Shown here piece by piece: positions 35,268-44,325 of a stretch of 54,288 bases of DNA (position 1 is the first letter of the stretch; the number at the start of each line of letters is the position of its first letter). Position numbers and translations under genes: made by a program. This DNA is from Prochlorococcus sp. HOT208_60m_813L03 (lineage in GTDB: Bacteria; Cyanobacteriota; Cyanobacteriia; PCC-6307; Cyanobiaceae), in NCBI GenBank assembly GCA_002026145.1, contig MWOQ01000183.1, positions 1 through 54,288 of the forward strand. The letters are read 5' to 3'. The notes below the pieces were generated by a model. That model did no database searches and had not been told where the DNA came from. It saw nothing but the letters and a program-made list of their open reading frames with translations.

Positions 35268-36340
35268 TTGTTTTGAAGTCTCATGAATTCTGTAATATCA
35301 TCAACACAACATTCAAAAGAATTAAAATTATTATTAATTACTTTATTATACCAAGAAGCGGTGATAGAAATTGTCTTTTCAAAATTCCATATAGGCTGCC
35401 AATTTAATTTGGATCGAGCTTTTTCGGAGACTAAATTTAGTAAATTTGACTCCTTCAAATCATTTTGATTTTTATCAATTTTTAATCCAACTTTAATTAT
35501 TTTAGAAAATTCTTGCACCAACTCTAAAACAGTTTTGTTAGAGGAAATTCCTGGCCCAAAATTATAAGCATCTGCAAATGCAGGATTAGAGGACATCATC
35601 TCAGCTAATAGGATATAACCCCATAAAGGTTCTAGAACATGCTGCCAAGGCCTAGTGGAATTTGGATTTCTAAGAGAAAGTAAAGAATTATTTTTAAATG
35701 CTCTTATGATATCGGGTATAATTCTGTCTTTTGCATAATCACCACCACCAATCACATTTCCAGCTCTGGCACTGGATATTATTAACTTTGAATTATTAGC
35801 AAAACTTTTTCTCCAAGTATTAATGGCAAGCTCTGATGCAGCTTTGCTACTGCTGTAAGGATCATCCCCTCCCAATCTGTCGATCTCTCTATAACCATAT
35901 ATCCATTCTTTATTTTGGTAAACCTTATCAGTTGTTATCCCAATAAATATTGCTCTCTTATTCATTGCACGAGCTGCTTCAAGTATGGAAATCGTTCCCA
36001 TAACATTAGTAGACCAAGTATCAACGGGGTTTAAGTAACTTTCTCTTACTAATGGTTGAGCAGCTAAATGAAAGATAATTTCTGGTGAAATGATTTGTAT
36101 TGATTTTTTTATTTTTTCAAAATTTCTAATATCTATAAGCTCTTGTTTAATTTGATTATCAAAATTCAGAGAATTAAATAGAGAATTAGGATCTTGGTTC
36201 TCTAGAGAAATTCCATAAACATCAGCACCAAGAGCCGTCAATAATAAAGATAGCCAACTTCCCTTAAAACCATTATGGCCTGTAATTAAAACTTTTTTAT
36301 TTCCCCAAAATTTTCGAAAAAAAAGATTTTTTAAAATCAT
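35264..36340 (-). CDS. rfbG: CDP-glucose 4,6-dehydratase
   Basis: The 358-residue SDR converts CDP-glucose to CDP-4-keto-6-deoxyglucose. The opening FWGNKKVLITGHNGFKGSWL is diagnostic of RfbG, with the GHNGFKGS cofactor loop, LAAQPLVRESY, and active site GITTDKVY and YSSSK. It follows rfbF by 4 bases and overlaps the orphan RfbH domain by 4 bases, in the classic rfbFGH order. Length is normal. Confidence 0.94.
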   Translation of the reverse strand: MILKNLFFRKFWGNKKVLITGHNGFKGSWLSLLLTALGADVYGISLENQDPNSLFNSLNFDNQIKQELIDIRNFEKIKKSIQIISPEIIFHLAAQPLVRESYLNPVDTWSTNVMGTISILEAARAMNKRAIFIGITTDKVYQNKEWIYGYREIDRLGGDDPYSSSKAASELAINTWRKSFANNSKLIISSARAGNVIGGGDYAKDRIIPDIIRAFKNNSLLSLRNPNSTRPWQHVLEPLWGYILLAEMMSSNPAFADAYNFGPGISSNKTVLELVQEFSKIIKVGLKIDKNQNDLKESNLLNLVSEKARSKLNWQPIWNFEKTISITASWYNKVINNNFNSFECCVDDITEFMRLQNK

Positions 36341-36344
36341 CTTA

Positions 36345-37109
36345 TTACCATGATTTCCAGGGAGCGTTTCCTTTTATCCAAAGTCGCTCTAAGTTATTTT
36401 TATCTCTTAAAGTATCCATTGGTTGCCAAAATCCCCTATGGTTAAAAGCATTTAACTCTCCATCTTGGGCGAGTTTTTTTAATGGTTCTTGTTCCCAAGT
36501 ACATGAATCTCCATCAATTAAATCTATAACTGAAGGCTCTAATACAAAAAAACCTCCATTTATCCAACTACCATCTCCTTCAGGTTTTTCTTGAAAGCTA
36601 ATAATTTTACCTCTTTCAAATTCTAAGGCGCCAAATCTTCCAGGAGGTTTAACAGCTGTTAGTGTTGCTTTTTTCCCAGAATTGATATGATGACTTATCA
36701 GATTTCTTAGATTAATATCAGCAACACCGTCTCCATATGTAAAACAAAAAGTTCCATTTATATATTTTTTAACTCGTGCTAATCTTCCTCCAGTTAGAGT
36801 TTTTTCACCGGTATCAATAAGAGTTATTTTCCAAGGTTCAGATTTCTTGCTGTGAACTTCCATAGAATTGTTTGCTAAATCAAGAGTTACATCATTGTTA
36901 TGCAAGAAATAATTTGCAAAATACTCTTTAATTATATATCCCTTGTAACCACAACAAATTATAAATTCATTAATACCGTAGGAGCTATAAATTTTTAATA
37001 TGTGCCATAAAATTGGTTTCCCGCCAATTTCAACCATTGGCTTAGGTTTATTTGCGGTTTCTTCAGATAATCTTGTTCCAAGCCCCCCAGCTAATATTAC
37101 CGCTTGCAT
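36345..37109 (-). CDS. rfbF: Glucose-1-phosphate cytidylyltransferase
   Basis: A 254-residue nucleotidyltransferase that makes CDP-glucose from CTP and glucose-1-phosphate. The N-terminal AGGLGTRLSEETANKPKPMV loop binds CTP and phosphate, CGYKGYIIKEYF is characteristic of RfbF, and the Asp of YGDGVADI binds Mg. It is the first step of the CDP-deoxysugar branch and probably starts the leftward operon, 81 bases after the Nudix-like gene. Confidence 0.95.
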   Translation of the reverse strand: MQAVILAGGLGTRLSEETANKPKPMVEIGGKPILWHILKIYSSYGINEFIICCGYKGYIIKEYFANYFLHNNDVTLDLANNSMEVHSKKSEPWKITLIDTGEKTLTGGRLARVKKYINGTFCFTYGDGVADINLRNLISHHINSGKKATLTAVKPPGRFGALEFERGKIISFQEKPEGDGSWINGGFFVLEPSVIDLIDGDSCTWEQEPLKKLAQDGELNAFNHRGFWQPMDTLRDKNNLERLWIKGNAPWKSW

Positions 37110-37189
37110 TTATGTTAAGTTTGCTCTTAAAAAATTATATGTACTCCTTTCTTTCACAAGTTTTTTTTATCAAACAAATTAATGATTTG

Positions 37190-37750
37190 TCATTTAGAAA
37201 TTCTTATAGAGTTTGACTTTAAATTTAAAGAACTTTCTCTAAGTAGTGGTATATATCTCTCGTGATTTTTAATAATATTTTTTGGAATATTTAAAGAAAG
37301 TAAAAATTTCTCATTCAAGAAATTTAACTTCTCCATATCGAATTGAGCTTTTAATTCAGCTAAATATACAAAAGAAATAAAGTGGGATCTTATTCCAGGA
37401 AGACTATGTATTACTTCTGAAAAAGAAATTGGGCCTGTAATTTCTATATTATTTAGATCTAAATTTGTTTCTTTTTCAATTACTTTTTCTACTCTGTTCA
37501 AAATTCTTTCATTTGGTCTAATTATTCCCCCGGGCAAATGCCAACCTACATTCCCAAAATCATCATCTCTCCATATATAAAGTGTTTTCCCTTCTGAGTT
37601 TCTAATAATTAGCTCAACATTTAATTGAGGAAAGAATGCGGTCCCAATTAGAAAAAATATTTCTGGTAATTTTGGTGTATTTTTTTTAAAAAATAATCTA
37701 AAAATTTTGGAAAAAGTTTTTATGAAAATCTTAAAAAAATATAATTTCAT
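37190..37750 (-). CDS. Nudix-like protein with degenerate Nudix box
   Basis: A 186-residue protein with a basic, hydrophobic N-terminus and a Nudix fold similar to GDP-mannose mannosyl hydrolases (GWHLPGGIIRPNER). The Nudix box is imperfect: the G-x5-E part is present, but the following R-E-U-x-E-E is read as K-V-I-E-K-E, losing the Arg, the first Glu and one metal-binding Glu. It may still hydrolyse a sugar nucleotide, as the mannosyl hydrolase branch tolerates changes, or only bind it. It lies 5 bases after mtnP but its kind suggests the sugar pathway. Confidence 0.75.
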   Translation of the reverse strand: MKLYFFKIFIKTFSKIFRLFFKKNTPKLPEIFFLIGTAFFPQLNVELIIRNSEGKTLYIWRDDDFGNVGWHLPGGIIRPNERILNRVEKVIEKETNLDLNNIEITGPISFSEVIHSLPGIRSHFISFVYLAELKAQFDMEKLNFLNEKFLLSLNIPKNIIKNHERYIPLLRESSLNLKSNSIRISK

Positions 37751-37755
37751 TTAAC

Positions 37756-38661
37756 TTAGTTTTCGCTAGAGGAAAACTCTCCCCAATATTTTTTGGTCAA
37801 AAGGTTTAATTTTTCTCTTGTTTCACTTGGGACATGTTCTTTTTGAGTAAGTAATGCATACTCTAGTGCATTATGTGCAATACTTGTTGGTTCAGTAGCT
37901 CCAATTTTTTTGACACAACCGCAAATTATTTTTGCTGCTAATTCAGCATTACTTCTTAAATTTGAAACAACCATTTCTACAGTCACGTTATCATGATCTT
38001 CATGCCAGCAATCATAATCTGTTGACATTGCAATAGTTGAATAAGCTATTTCTGCTTCTCTTGCAAGTCTTGCTTCAGAATGGTTGGTCATTCCGATTAT
38101 CGAACAATTAAGACTTCTATAAAATTCAGATTCAGCTCTTGTAGAGAAGGCAGGACCCTCCATGCATAAATAAGTTCCACCAATATGTAAATCTCTACCT
38201 TCAGGCATAAGAGGACTAGCAACATCAAATATTATTTTCGATAAATTATTGCAAAATGGATCAGCAATAGAAATATGAGCTACGCTTCCATTTCCAAAAA
38301 AACTTATAGGTCTATTATGTGTTCTATCAATAAATTGATCTGGTATTACTACATCTAAAGGCTTAATTTCTCTCTGCAAAGATCCTACAGCTGATGCTGA
38401 TATTATCCATCTCACACCTAAAGATTTTAAAGCCCATATATTAGCCTTATAAGGTACTTCAGTTGGTAAGAAGGAATGGTGTTTTCCGTGCCTTGCCAAG
38501 AAAAAAACATCGATACCCGATATTTTACCTTGAAGTATTTTTTCTGATGTTTTACCAAAAGGTGTATCAATTTCAATCTCTTTAACATCTTCTATTTGAT
38601 CAATTGAATATAAACCACTTCCGCCTATTACTCCAATTTTTGGGGTTTTGGAATTAGTCAT
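37756..38661 (-). CDS. mtnP: S-methyl-5'-thioadenosine phosphorylase
   Basis: MtnP splits methylthioadenosine (and often 5'-deoxyadenosine) into adenine and the 1-phosphosugar. The phosphate-site GVIGGSGLY at the N-terminus, the MTNHSEARLAREAEI segment and the STDYDCWHEDHD motif are typical. Length is 301. It is divergent from apt, which recovers the adenine, across a 64-base gap that must hold both promoters. Confidence 0.94.
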   Translation of the reverse strand: MTNSKTPKIGVIGGSGLYSIDQIEDVKEIEIDTPFGKTSEKILQGKISGIDVFFLARHGKHHSFLPTEVPYKANIWALKSLGVRWIISASAVGSLQREIKPLDVVIPDQFIDRTHNRPISFFGNGSVAHISIADPFCNNLSKIIFDVASPLMPEGRDLHIGGTYLCMEGPAFSTRAESEFYRSLNCSIIGMTNHSEARLAREAEIAYSTIAMSTDYDCWHEDHDNVTVEMVVSNLRSNAELAAKIICGCVKKIGATEPTSIAHNALEYALLTQKEHVPSETREKLNLLTKKYWGEFSSSEN

Positions 38662-38725
38662 TTTAGTAGCAGATAAAAACTTTAATTTGTGATACTATAC
38701 CACCGATATTAAAAATCAATCCATT

Positions 38726-39259
38726 ATGTCTTCAGAAAATATTCTAATAGAAAAGTTAAAACATACCTTAAGGGATTACCCAGATTTTCCAAAAAAAGGA
38801 ATTTTGTTCAAAGACGTACTAACAATTTTAAAAAATCCTGAACTATTTTCTGAACTAATAAAAGAGATTTCTAACTATGAAATAGTTAGAAATTCAGAAG
38901 CTATAGTAGCAATTGATGCTAGAGGCTTTATCTTTGGATCTGCTTTATCTTTATTTCTAAAGAAGCCTCTAATTTTAGCAAGAAAACCTGGTAAATTACC
39001 AGGCGAACTAATATCAAATACTTATGATCTAGAGTATGGAAGCAATACTTTGTGTTTGCAAAAAGATTCTCTAGAAGGTTTTAATAAATTTTGTATTATT
39101 GATGACTTACTCGCAACCGGTGGGACTGCAGCAGCAGTAGAAGATTTAATATTAAATCAAAGTAAAACTGTTACAGGGCTTGTAGTTGTAGTAGAATTGC
39201 AAGATTTGGAGGGCAGAAGAAAATTTAAATCTCCAGTTAATTCAGTTATAAAATTTTAA
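38726..39259 (+). CDS. apt: Adenine phosphoribosyltransferase
   Basis: Apt converts adenine plus PRPP to AMP. The PRPP loop CIIDDLLATGGTAAA and the AIDARGFIFGSAL strand are intact in this 177-residue protein. It is next to mtnP and mtnA, so it recovers adenine released by MtnP. It starts the rightward apt-mtnA-aldolase run; the gap to mtnA is 8 bases. Confidence 0.95.
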   Translation: MSSENILIEKLKHTLRDYPDFPKKGILFKDVLTILKNPELFSELIKEISNYEIVRNSEAIVAIDARGFIFGSALSLFLKKPLILARKPGKLPGELISNTYDLEYGSNTLCLQKDSLEGFNKFCIIDDLLATGGTAAAVEDLILNQSKTVTGLVVVVELQDLEGRRKFKSPVNSVIKF

Positions 39260-39267
39260 AATTTAAG

Positions 39268-40362
39268 ATGGAAATTCAAGGTAAATCATGGCAAACTATT
39301 TGGCTTGTTAACGATACTCATGTTGAAGTTATTGATCAAACACAATTACCTCACAATTTTAAAATTAAAAAATTAATTGATGTTCAAGATTTTTTTTGGG
39401 CTATTAAAAATATGGTGGTTAGGGGAGCTCCATTAATTGGTGTTACAGGTGCATATGGGTTGGCATTTAGTATTAAAAGTGATGCAAGTGACGCAAACTT
39501 GAATAAAAACAAGATACTTTTAGAATCTTCTAGACCTACTGCTGTAAACCTTAAATGGGCTTTGGATAGGGTATTTAAAAAAATTCATAATTTGAATCAA
39601 GAAGATAGGTTTTTTGCCGCTTTAAAAGAAGCACAGATTATAGAGAAGGAAGACATTAAAATGTGTTCAGAGATTGGGGAAAATGGTCTTGAGGTCTTAG
39701 AAAATATTTATAAAGAAAAGTTAAAAAAAGAAACTAATTGTAGTTTAAATATTCTTACTCATTGTAATGCTGGGTGGTTAGCAACCGTAGATTGGGGAAC
39801 AGCCTTAGCTCCAATATACAAAGCTGTAAGACATGGTATTAAGTTGCATGTTTGGGTCGATGAAACAAGACCAAGAAACCAAGGAGCTAGTTTAACTGCT
39901 TACGAATTAAAAAGTGAAGGTATATCCCATTCCGTGGTTGTTGATAATGCTGGTGGATTCCTTATGCAAAATAACATGGTTGATGTCGTAATAGTTGGCA
40001 GTGATAGAACGACATCAACTGGCGATGTTTGCAATAAAATTGGAACTTATTTAAAGGCACTTGCTGCAAAAGAGAATAATATCCCCTTTTATGTCGCTCT
40101 CCCAATTTCTACAATAGATTGGGATTTAGAAGATGGTGTAAAAACTATTCCAATTGAAGAGAGATCAGCAGAAGAAGTTAAATATATATCAGGAATTGAT
40201 ATCAACGGAGAAGTAAAAAAAGTTCAAATACTACCAAAAGGATGTAATTCTTATAATCCAGCTTTTGACGTTACACCGGCTAAATATGTGACGGGATTGA
40301 TAACGGAAAAGGGAATTTGTCGCCCAGATAAAATTTCTTTAAAATCGCTTTATTTTGGATAA
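39268..40362 (+). CDS. mtnA: 5-methylthioribose-1-phosphate isomerase
   Basis: MtnA turns methylthioribose-1-phosphate into the ribulose form. The RGAPLIGVTGAYG loop, the catalytic Cys in THCNAGWLATVDWG and the catalytic Asp in VGSDRTTSTGDVCNKIGTY are present. At 364 residues it is a little longer than the usual 340-350. It follows apt at once and leads into the aldolase-SDR fusion, the expected next step. Confidence 0.93.
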   Translation: MEIQGKSWQTIWLVNDTHVEVIDQTQLPHNFKIKKLIDVQDFFWAIKNMVVRGAPLIGVTGAYGLAFSIKSDASDANLNKNKILLESSRPTAVNLKWALDRVFKKIHNLNQEDRFFAALKEAQIIEKEDIKMCSEIGENGLEVLENIYKEKLKKETNCSLNILTHCNAGWLATVDWGTALAPIYKAVRHGIKLHVWVDETRPRNQGASLTAYELKSEGISHSVVVDNAGGFLMQNNMVDVVIVGSDRTTSTGDVCNKIGTYLKALAAKENNIPFYVALPISTIDWDLEDGVKTIPIEERSAEEVKYISGIDINGEVKKVQILPKGCNSYNPAFDVTPAKYVTGLITEKGICRPDKISLKSLYFG

Positions 40363-40406
40363 TTATTTATAAATACTATAATGTCTTAGACAAGATAATT
40401 TCAAAA

Positions 40407-42551
40407 ATGACATGTACTAATAAATGGTCTCCTCAAGAGGCAAATAAAATAGTAAAAGAATATAAATCTTTAGGTATTAATGAAGATATAGCACTAAGAA
40501 CTTATTCCGCAAGATTGCTTGGTTCTGATCCTGAATTAGTGTTACATGGAGGTGGGAATACCTCAGTAAAAACTTTTTCAGAAAATCTATTTGGCAAAAA
40601 GTTATCAGTTTTATGTGTAAAGGGAAGTGGATGGGATTTGGGAACAATTGAACCTGAAGGTCATCCGGCTGTAAAACTTGATCCTTTAATTAAATTAAAG
40701 GAGTTGGATTCACTTAGTGATGAAGATATGGTCTCAATCCAACGACAAAATTTAATTAACCCGAAATCGCCAAATCCTTCAGTAGAAACTTTATTGCACG
40801 CATTTCTACCTTATAAATTTATTGATCATACTCATTCCATATCGATTCTTTGCCTTGCTGATCAACCAAATTCAAAAGAAATTTGCGAAGAAATATATGG
40901 CGATGAGATCGTAATAGTTCCATATATTATGCCAGGCTTTGATCTTGCAAAATTAGCATCTAAATTACATGATGAGAAATCAAAACAATTAAGTTCTAAG
41001 AATATAAAGTTAAAAGGGATGATATTGCTAAAACATGGTGTTTTTAGCTTTGGAGATTCTGCAGAAGAGAGCTATAAAAATATGATTGAAATTGTAAAAA
41101 AGGCTGAAAAAGCTATACCAAGAAGTATTGATTTGGACTTAGTTGCAAATGACCAATTTAGGAATTTTAATTTAGATAATATTGAAATAATTCCTTTTTT
41201 GAGAGGATTATTTTCAAAAAAAATGAGTAAATATAATAGTACACATAGATTTATTTTTGAGATTGTTCAAAACAAAAAAATATTAGAATTTTCCTCTCTT
41301 AAAAATCTAAAAGAACTTTCTATTAAAGGAGTCGCAACTCCTGATCACGTAATAAGGACTAAATATAGGCCATTAATTCTTGATAAGATTCCTGAAAATA
41401 TTTTTTCTCAAAAAAATAAAGATGAATTACTTCATGATTGGCTCGCAAATACAAATCAATCCCTAGAAAAATATATAGAGGATTATGAGCAATATTTTCA
41501 CAAGAATAACAATAGAGTAGGAAATACGAAACATATGCTTGATCCACTTCCAAGGATAATTTTAATACCTTATTTTGGAATGATTTCTTTAGGTGAATCA
41601 AAAAAAGCAGCTAAAGTCGTTTCAGATATAGGGCAAAGTTGGATAGAAACAATATTGTCTGCTGAAAAATTAGGTGAATTTAAACCTGTCAGTGAGCAAG
41701 ACATTTTTGATCTTGAGTATTGGAGTTTGGAACAAGCAAAAATTGGTAATAAAAAAATTCCATCACACGCTGGTTTTGTAACTCTTGTCACTGGAGCTGG
41801 AGGAACAATAGGATCTGAAATATCAAAGGTTTTTTCAAAAAATGGTTCAGAGGTTATATGCTTAGATAAAAATCTTGAATTGGCTACTAAAACAGCAAAA
41901 CTTTGTGGGAATAATGCTTTGGCAATTCAATGCGATGTAACCAATAAAAAAGATGTTGAAGAAACTTTTAAAAAAATAATGGCTAATTTTGGAGGCTTAG
42001 ATATTTTAATATCAAATGCAGGTTTAGCTATACCGGGTGATATGTTTAATTTAGATGATGAAAAACTCGAAAGAAGTTTAAAAATTAATCTTTTGTCCCA
42101 TCATCATTTTTGTCAGAAAAGTTTGCAAATTTTTAAATCCCAAGACTATTTCTTAAAAAATGAGCAAAATTTATTAGGTGGTCAACTTCTTTTTAATGTA
42201 AGTAAACAGGCTCTAAATCCTGGGAAAGGTTTTGGAGCATACGGAATTTCTAAATCTGCTTTACTAGCATTGATGAAGCAATATGCAATAGAGGAGGGTA
42301 GTAATAATGTGAGGTCTAATTGTATTAATGCAGATAGAATAAGATCAGGTTTACTAAATAATGAAATGATTAAATCAAGATCAAAGTCTAGAGGTGTAAC
42401 TGAAAAAGAATATATGTCGGGAAATCTTTTGCATACTGAAGTTAGAGCAATAGATGTAGCTGAAGCCTTTTTATCATTATCAAAAATGGAAAGGACAACA
42501 GGTACAATTTTGACTGTTGATGGAGGAAATGTTGCAGCAATGCCAAGATAA
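40407..42551 (+). CDS. Class II aldolase / short-chain dehydrogenase fusion
   Basis: A 714-residue bifunctional protein. Residues about 1-440 are a class II zinc aldolase: GGGNTSVKT, the HTHSISILCLAD zinc ligands and the KHGVFSFGDSAEES helix. From about 454 an SDR domain follows (TLVTGAGGTIGSEI, ISNAGLAIPG, active-site YGISK). Relatives are often labelled rhamnulose-1-phosphate aldolase/dehydrogenase. Next to mtnP-apt-mtnA the likely job is cleavage of methylthioribulose- or 5-deoxyribulose-1-phosphate to DHAP and an aldehyde (the DHAP shunt), with the SDR acting on the aldehyde or a related product. This assignment is inferred from context. Confidence 0.83.
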   Translation: MTCTNKWSPQEANKIVKEYKSLGINEDIALRTYSARLLGSDPELVLHGGGNTSVKTFSENLFGKKLSVLCVKGSGWDLGTIEPEGHPAVKLDPLIKLKELDSLSDEDMVSIQRQNLINPKSPNPSVETLLHAFLPYKFIDHTHSISILCLADQPNSKEICEEIYGDEIVIVPYIMPGFDLAKLASKLHDEKSKQLSSKNIKLKGMILLKHGVFSFGDSAEESYKNMIEIVKKAEKAIPRSIDLDLVANDQFRNFNLDNIEIIPFLRGLFSKKMSKYNSTHRFIFEIVQNKKILEFSSLKNLKELSIKGVATPDHVIRTKYRPLILDKIPENIFSQKNKDELLHDWLANTNQSLEKYIEDYEQYFHKNNNRVGNTKHMLDPLPRIILIPYFGMISLGESKKAAKVVSDIGQSWIETILSAEKLGEFKPVSEQDIFDLEYWSLEQAKIGNKKIPSHAGFVTLVTGAGGTIGSEISKVFSKNGSEVICLDKNLELATKTAKLCGNNALAIQCDVTNKKDVEETFKKIMANFGGLDILISNAGLAIPGDMFNLDDEKLERSLKINLLSHHHFCQKSLQIFKSQDYFLKNEQNLLGGQLLFNVSKQALNPGKGFGAYGISKSALLALMKQYAIEEGSNNVRSNCINADRIRSGLLNNEMIKSRSKSRGVTEKEYMSGNLLHTEVRAIDVAEAFLSLSKMERTTGTILTVDGGNVAAMPR

Positions 42552-42582
42552 GTATTAATTTAAAAATTAATTAGTCTAGTTT

Positions 42583-43176
42583 ATGAAAAAATTATTTAAG
42601 TTATTAAATTATTACTCTATTGATGGAATATTAGAGTTTATTAAATCGTTTTTGAATTTTAGATATATATTTTTTAAACAAAGATTTATGGGAAAATATA
42701 CCTTAAGAAATAAACAGAATATTTTTATTGGTAAAAAATTTAAAGCATATAATAATTTTTTTGCGGAAGCTCATAATGAGGGAAAAATTTATATAGGTGA
42801 TGAATGTGTTTTTAATAGAAATGCATATTTAACAGCTTTTGATGAAATAAAAATTGGGAATAATGTGCTATTTGGACCAAATGTTTTTATTGGAGATCAT
42901 GATCATGGTATTTATGGAGGGAAAAATCATTCTTTCCCCGACCAACCTCCAGTAGAGAGATTAATAAGACCAAAAAAAATTCAAATTGGAGATAATGTTT
43001 GGATTGGAAATAATGTAACTATTACAAAAGGAAGTGTTATTGGTAAGGGATCAGTTATTGGTGCAAATTCAGTAGTGGTGGGAGCTATTCAACCTTTTTC
43101 AATTGCGGTAGGGATACCCGCAAAAATAAAAAAGAAGTTTGAGAAAAAAACTAGGAATTGGGAAAAAAAATTATAA
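42583..43176 (+). CDS. Hexapeptide-repeat acyltransferase (WbbJ/Maa-like)
   Basis: The 197-residue protein has a left-handed beta-helix built from hexapeptide repeats (IGNNVLFGPNVFIG, IGDNVWIGNNVTIT, VIGKGSVIGANSVVV) and the catalytic His of the DHDHG loop. Such enzymes O-acetylate sugars in surface polysaccharides. A basic N-terminus of about 50 residues precedes the helix. Its stop directly abuts the next gene's ATG, so it is coupled with the membrane protein. Confidence 0.87.
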   Translation: MKKLFKLLNYYSIDGILEFIKSFLNFRYIFFKQRFMGKYTLRNKQNIFIGKKFKAYNNFFAEAHNEGKIYIGDECVFNRNAYLTAFDEIKIGNNVLFGPNVFIGDHDHGIYGGKNHSFPDQPPVERLIRPKKIQIGDNVWIGNNVTITKGSVIGKGSVIGANSVVVGAIQPFSIAVGIPAKIKKKFEKKTRNWEKKL

Positions 43177-44223
43177 ATGGTAAAGCTCTTACCTTTGCAT
43201 TCAGTTCTCTGGGTATCAATATTAGTAGAAATTATATCTATCGCTTTTTTAAGAATTATTGGGATCGATTGGGATTATCATGTTGATTCAGTTACCTATA
43301 TAGAAAAATCTGAATTAATTGCATCTACAATAATTGAATCTAAGAATTTTCTTTTGGCACTGAATAATTCTTATTATCTATTAGTAAATTTATTGCAATC
43401 AAATCCAAATTACATAATTATCTTTAACTCTATAATTTTTTCATTAACCAACCTTTTTATTGTTTTAATTATTAGACCATACCGACATAAATTGTATATT
43501 TCATTTGAGTATTTAATACTTTTTAATCCTTACAGAGTTTATTTAGGTACAACTTTATTGAAGGATACTTTATTAATTTTTCTTTTGGTTACTTCATATT
43601 ATTTCTATCATTTAACTAAACATTCTTCGATATTAAGATCAAATAATTTTAATTTAATTGGTAAATTTGCTTCCTTATTTACTTCGACAATATCAATATT
43701 TTTTGCAGGTAGATCCATATTGTATTTATTTTTATTGCCAAGATTTCTAGATAGACCAAAAAATTTTAAAGCAATACTAGGCATATTATTTTTACTTTTT
43801 TTGATAAATTCAATAACTAATCACTATATCGATATGGATATTTTTTCATCTTTTGAGAATGCCTCAAGTACTAATATGGATTTTAGAGAATTTGGAAAAA
43901 TTCCAAATTTTGCGACCTATGGCACTCTTGGAAGTATATTAAGGATTTGTATTTGGCCTGTTTTTTATATGAGTGGGTTGTTTATAATTTTTTCTCCTTC
44001 TTTAGAATTGTTTTTAATTGCAGTTGGCATTATCCTTGTTTTTTTAAATTTGCAAAAAATAAATAAGGTGCCCATATTCCCAGGAGCAATTTTAAATTTT
44101 ACTTTTTTTGCTGGTATTACAAGTGGTTTTTTATCCTTTGGTCGTTATGTATTACCTGCTTGGATTCTTTCTTCAATTATTGTCTATATCCAAAAAAGTC
44201 CAAGATACAATTTCAATTATTAA
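43177..44223 (+). CDS. Polytopic membrane protein, candidate Wzy O-antigen polymerase
   Basis: A 348-residue protein with about nine to ten hydrophobic segments. FNPYRVYLGTTLLKDTLLIF is reminiscent of EpsG/Wzy-type polymerases, whose sequences are too variable for a firm call. A larger loop near 215-245 (ENASSTNMDFREF) would face the periplasm. It is next to an acyltransferase and glycosyltransferase, and no other Wzy candidate is in the window, which supports the role. Confidence 0.62.
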   Translation: MVKLLPLHSVLWVSILVEIISIAFLRIIGIDWDYHVDSVTYIEKSELIASTIIESKNFLLALNNSYYLLVNLLQSNPNYIIIFNSIIFSLTNLFIVLIIRPYRHKLYISFEYLILFNPYRVYLGTTLLKDTLLIFLLVTSYYFYHLTKHSSILRSNNFNLIGKFASLFTSTISIFFAGRSILYLFLLPRFLDRPKNFKAILGILFLLFLINSITNHYIDMDIFSSFENASSTNMDFREFGKIPNFATYGTLGSILRICIWPVFYMSGLFIIFSPSLELFLIAVGIILVFLNLQKINKVPIFPGAILNFTFFAGITSGFLSFGRYVLPAWILSSIIVYIQKSPRYNFNY

Positions 44224-44325
44224 AAAAATTAATTTTTAAAATCTTTTTAAAATTCTTTAAATCATTAGTAGATAATCTAAATAAGATCAACCATAGAATG
44301 TATTATATTATTGATACTAATGTGT

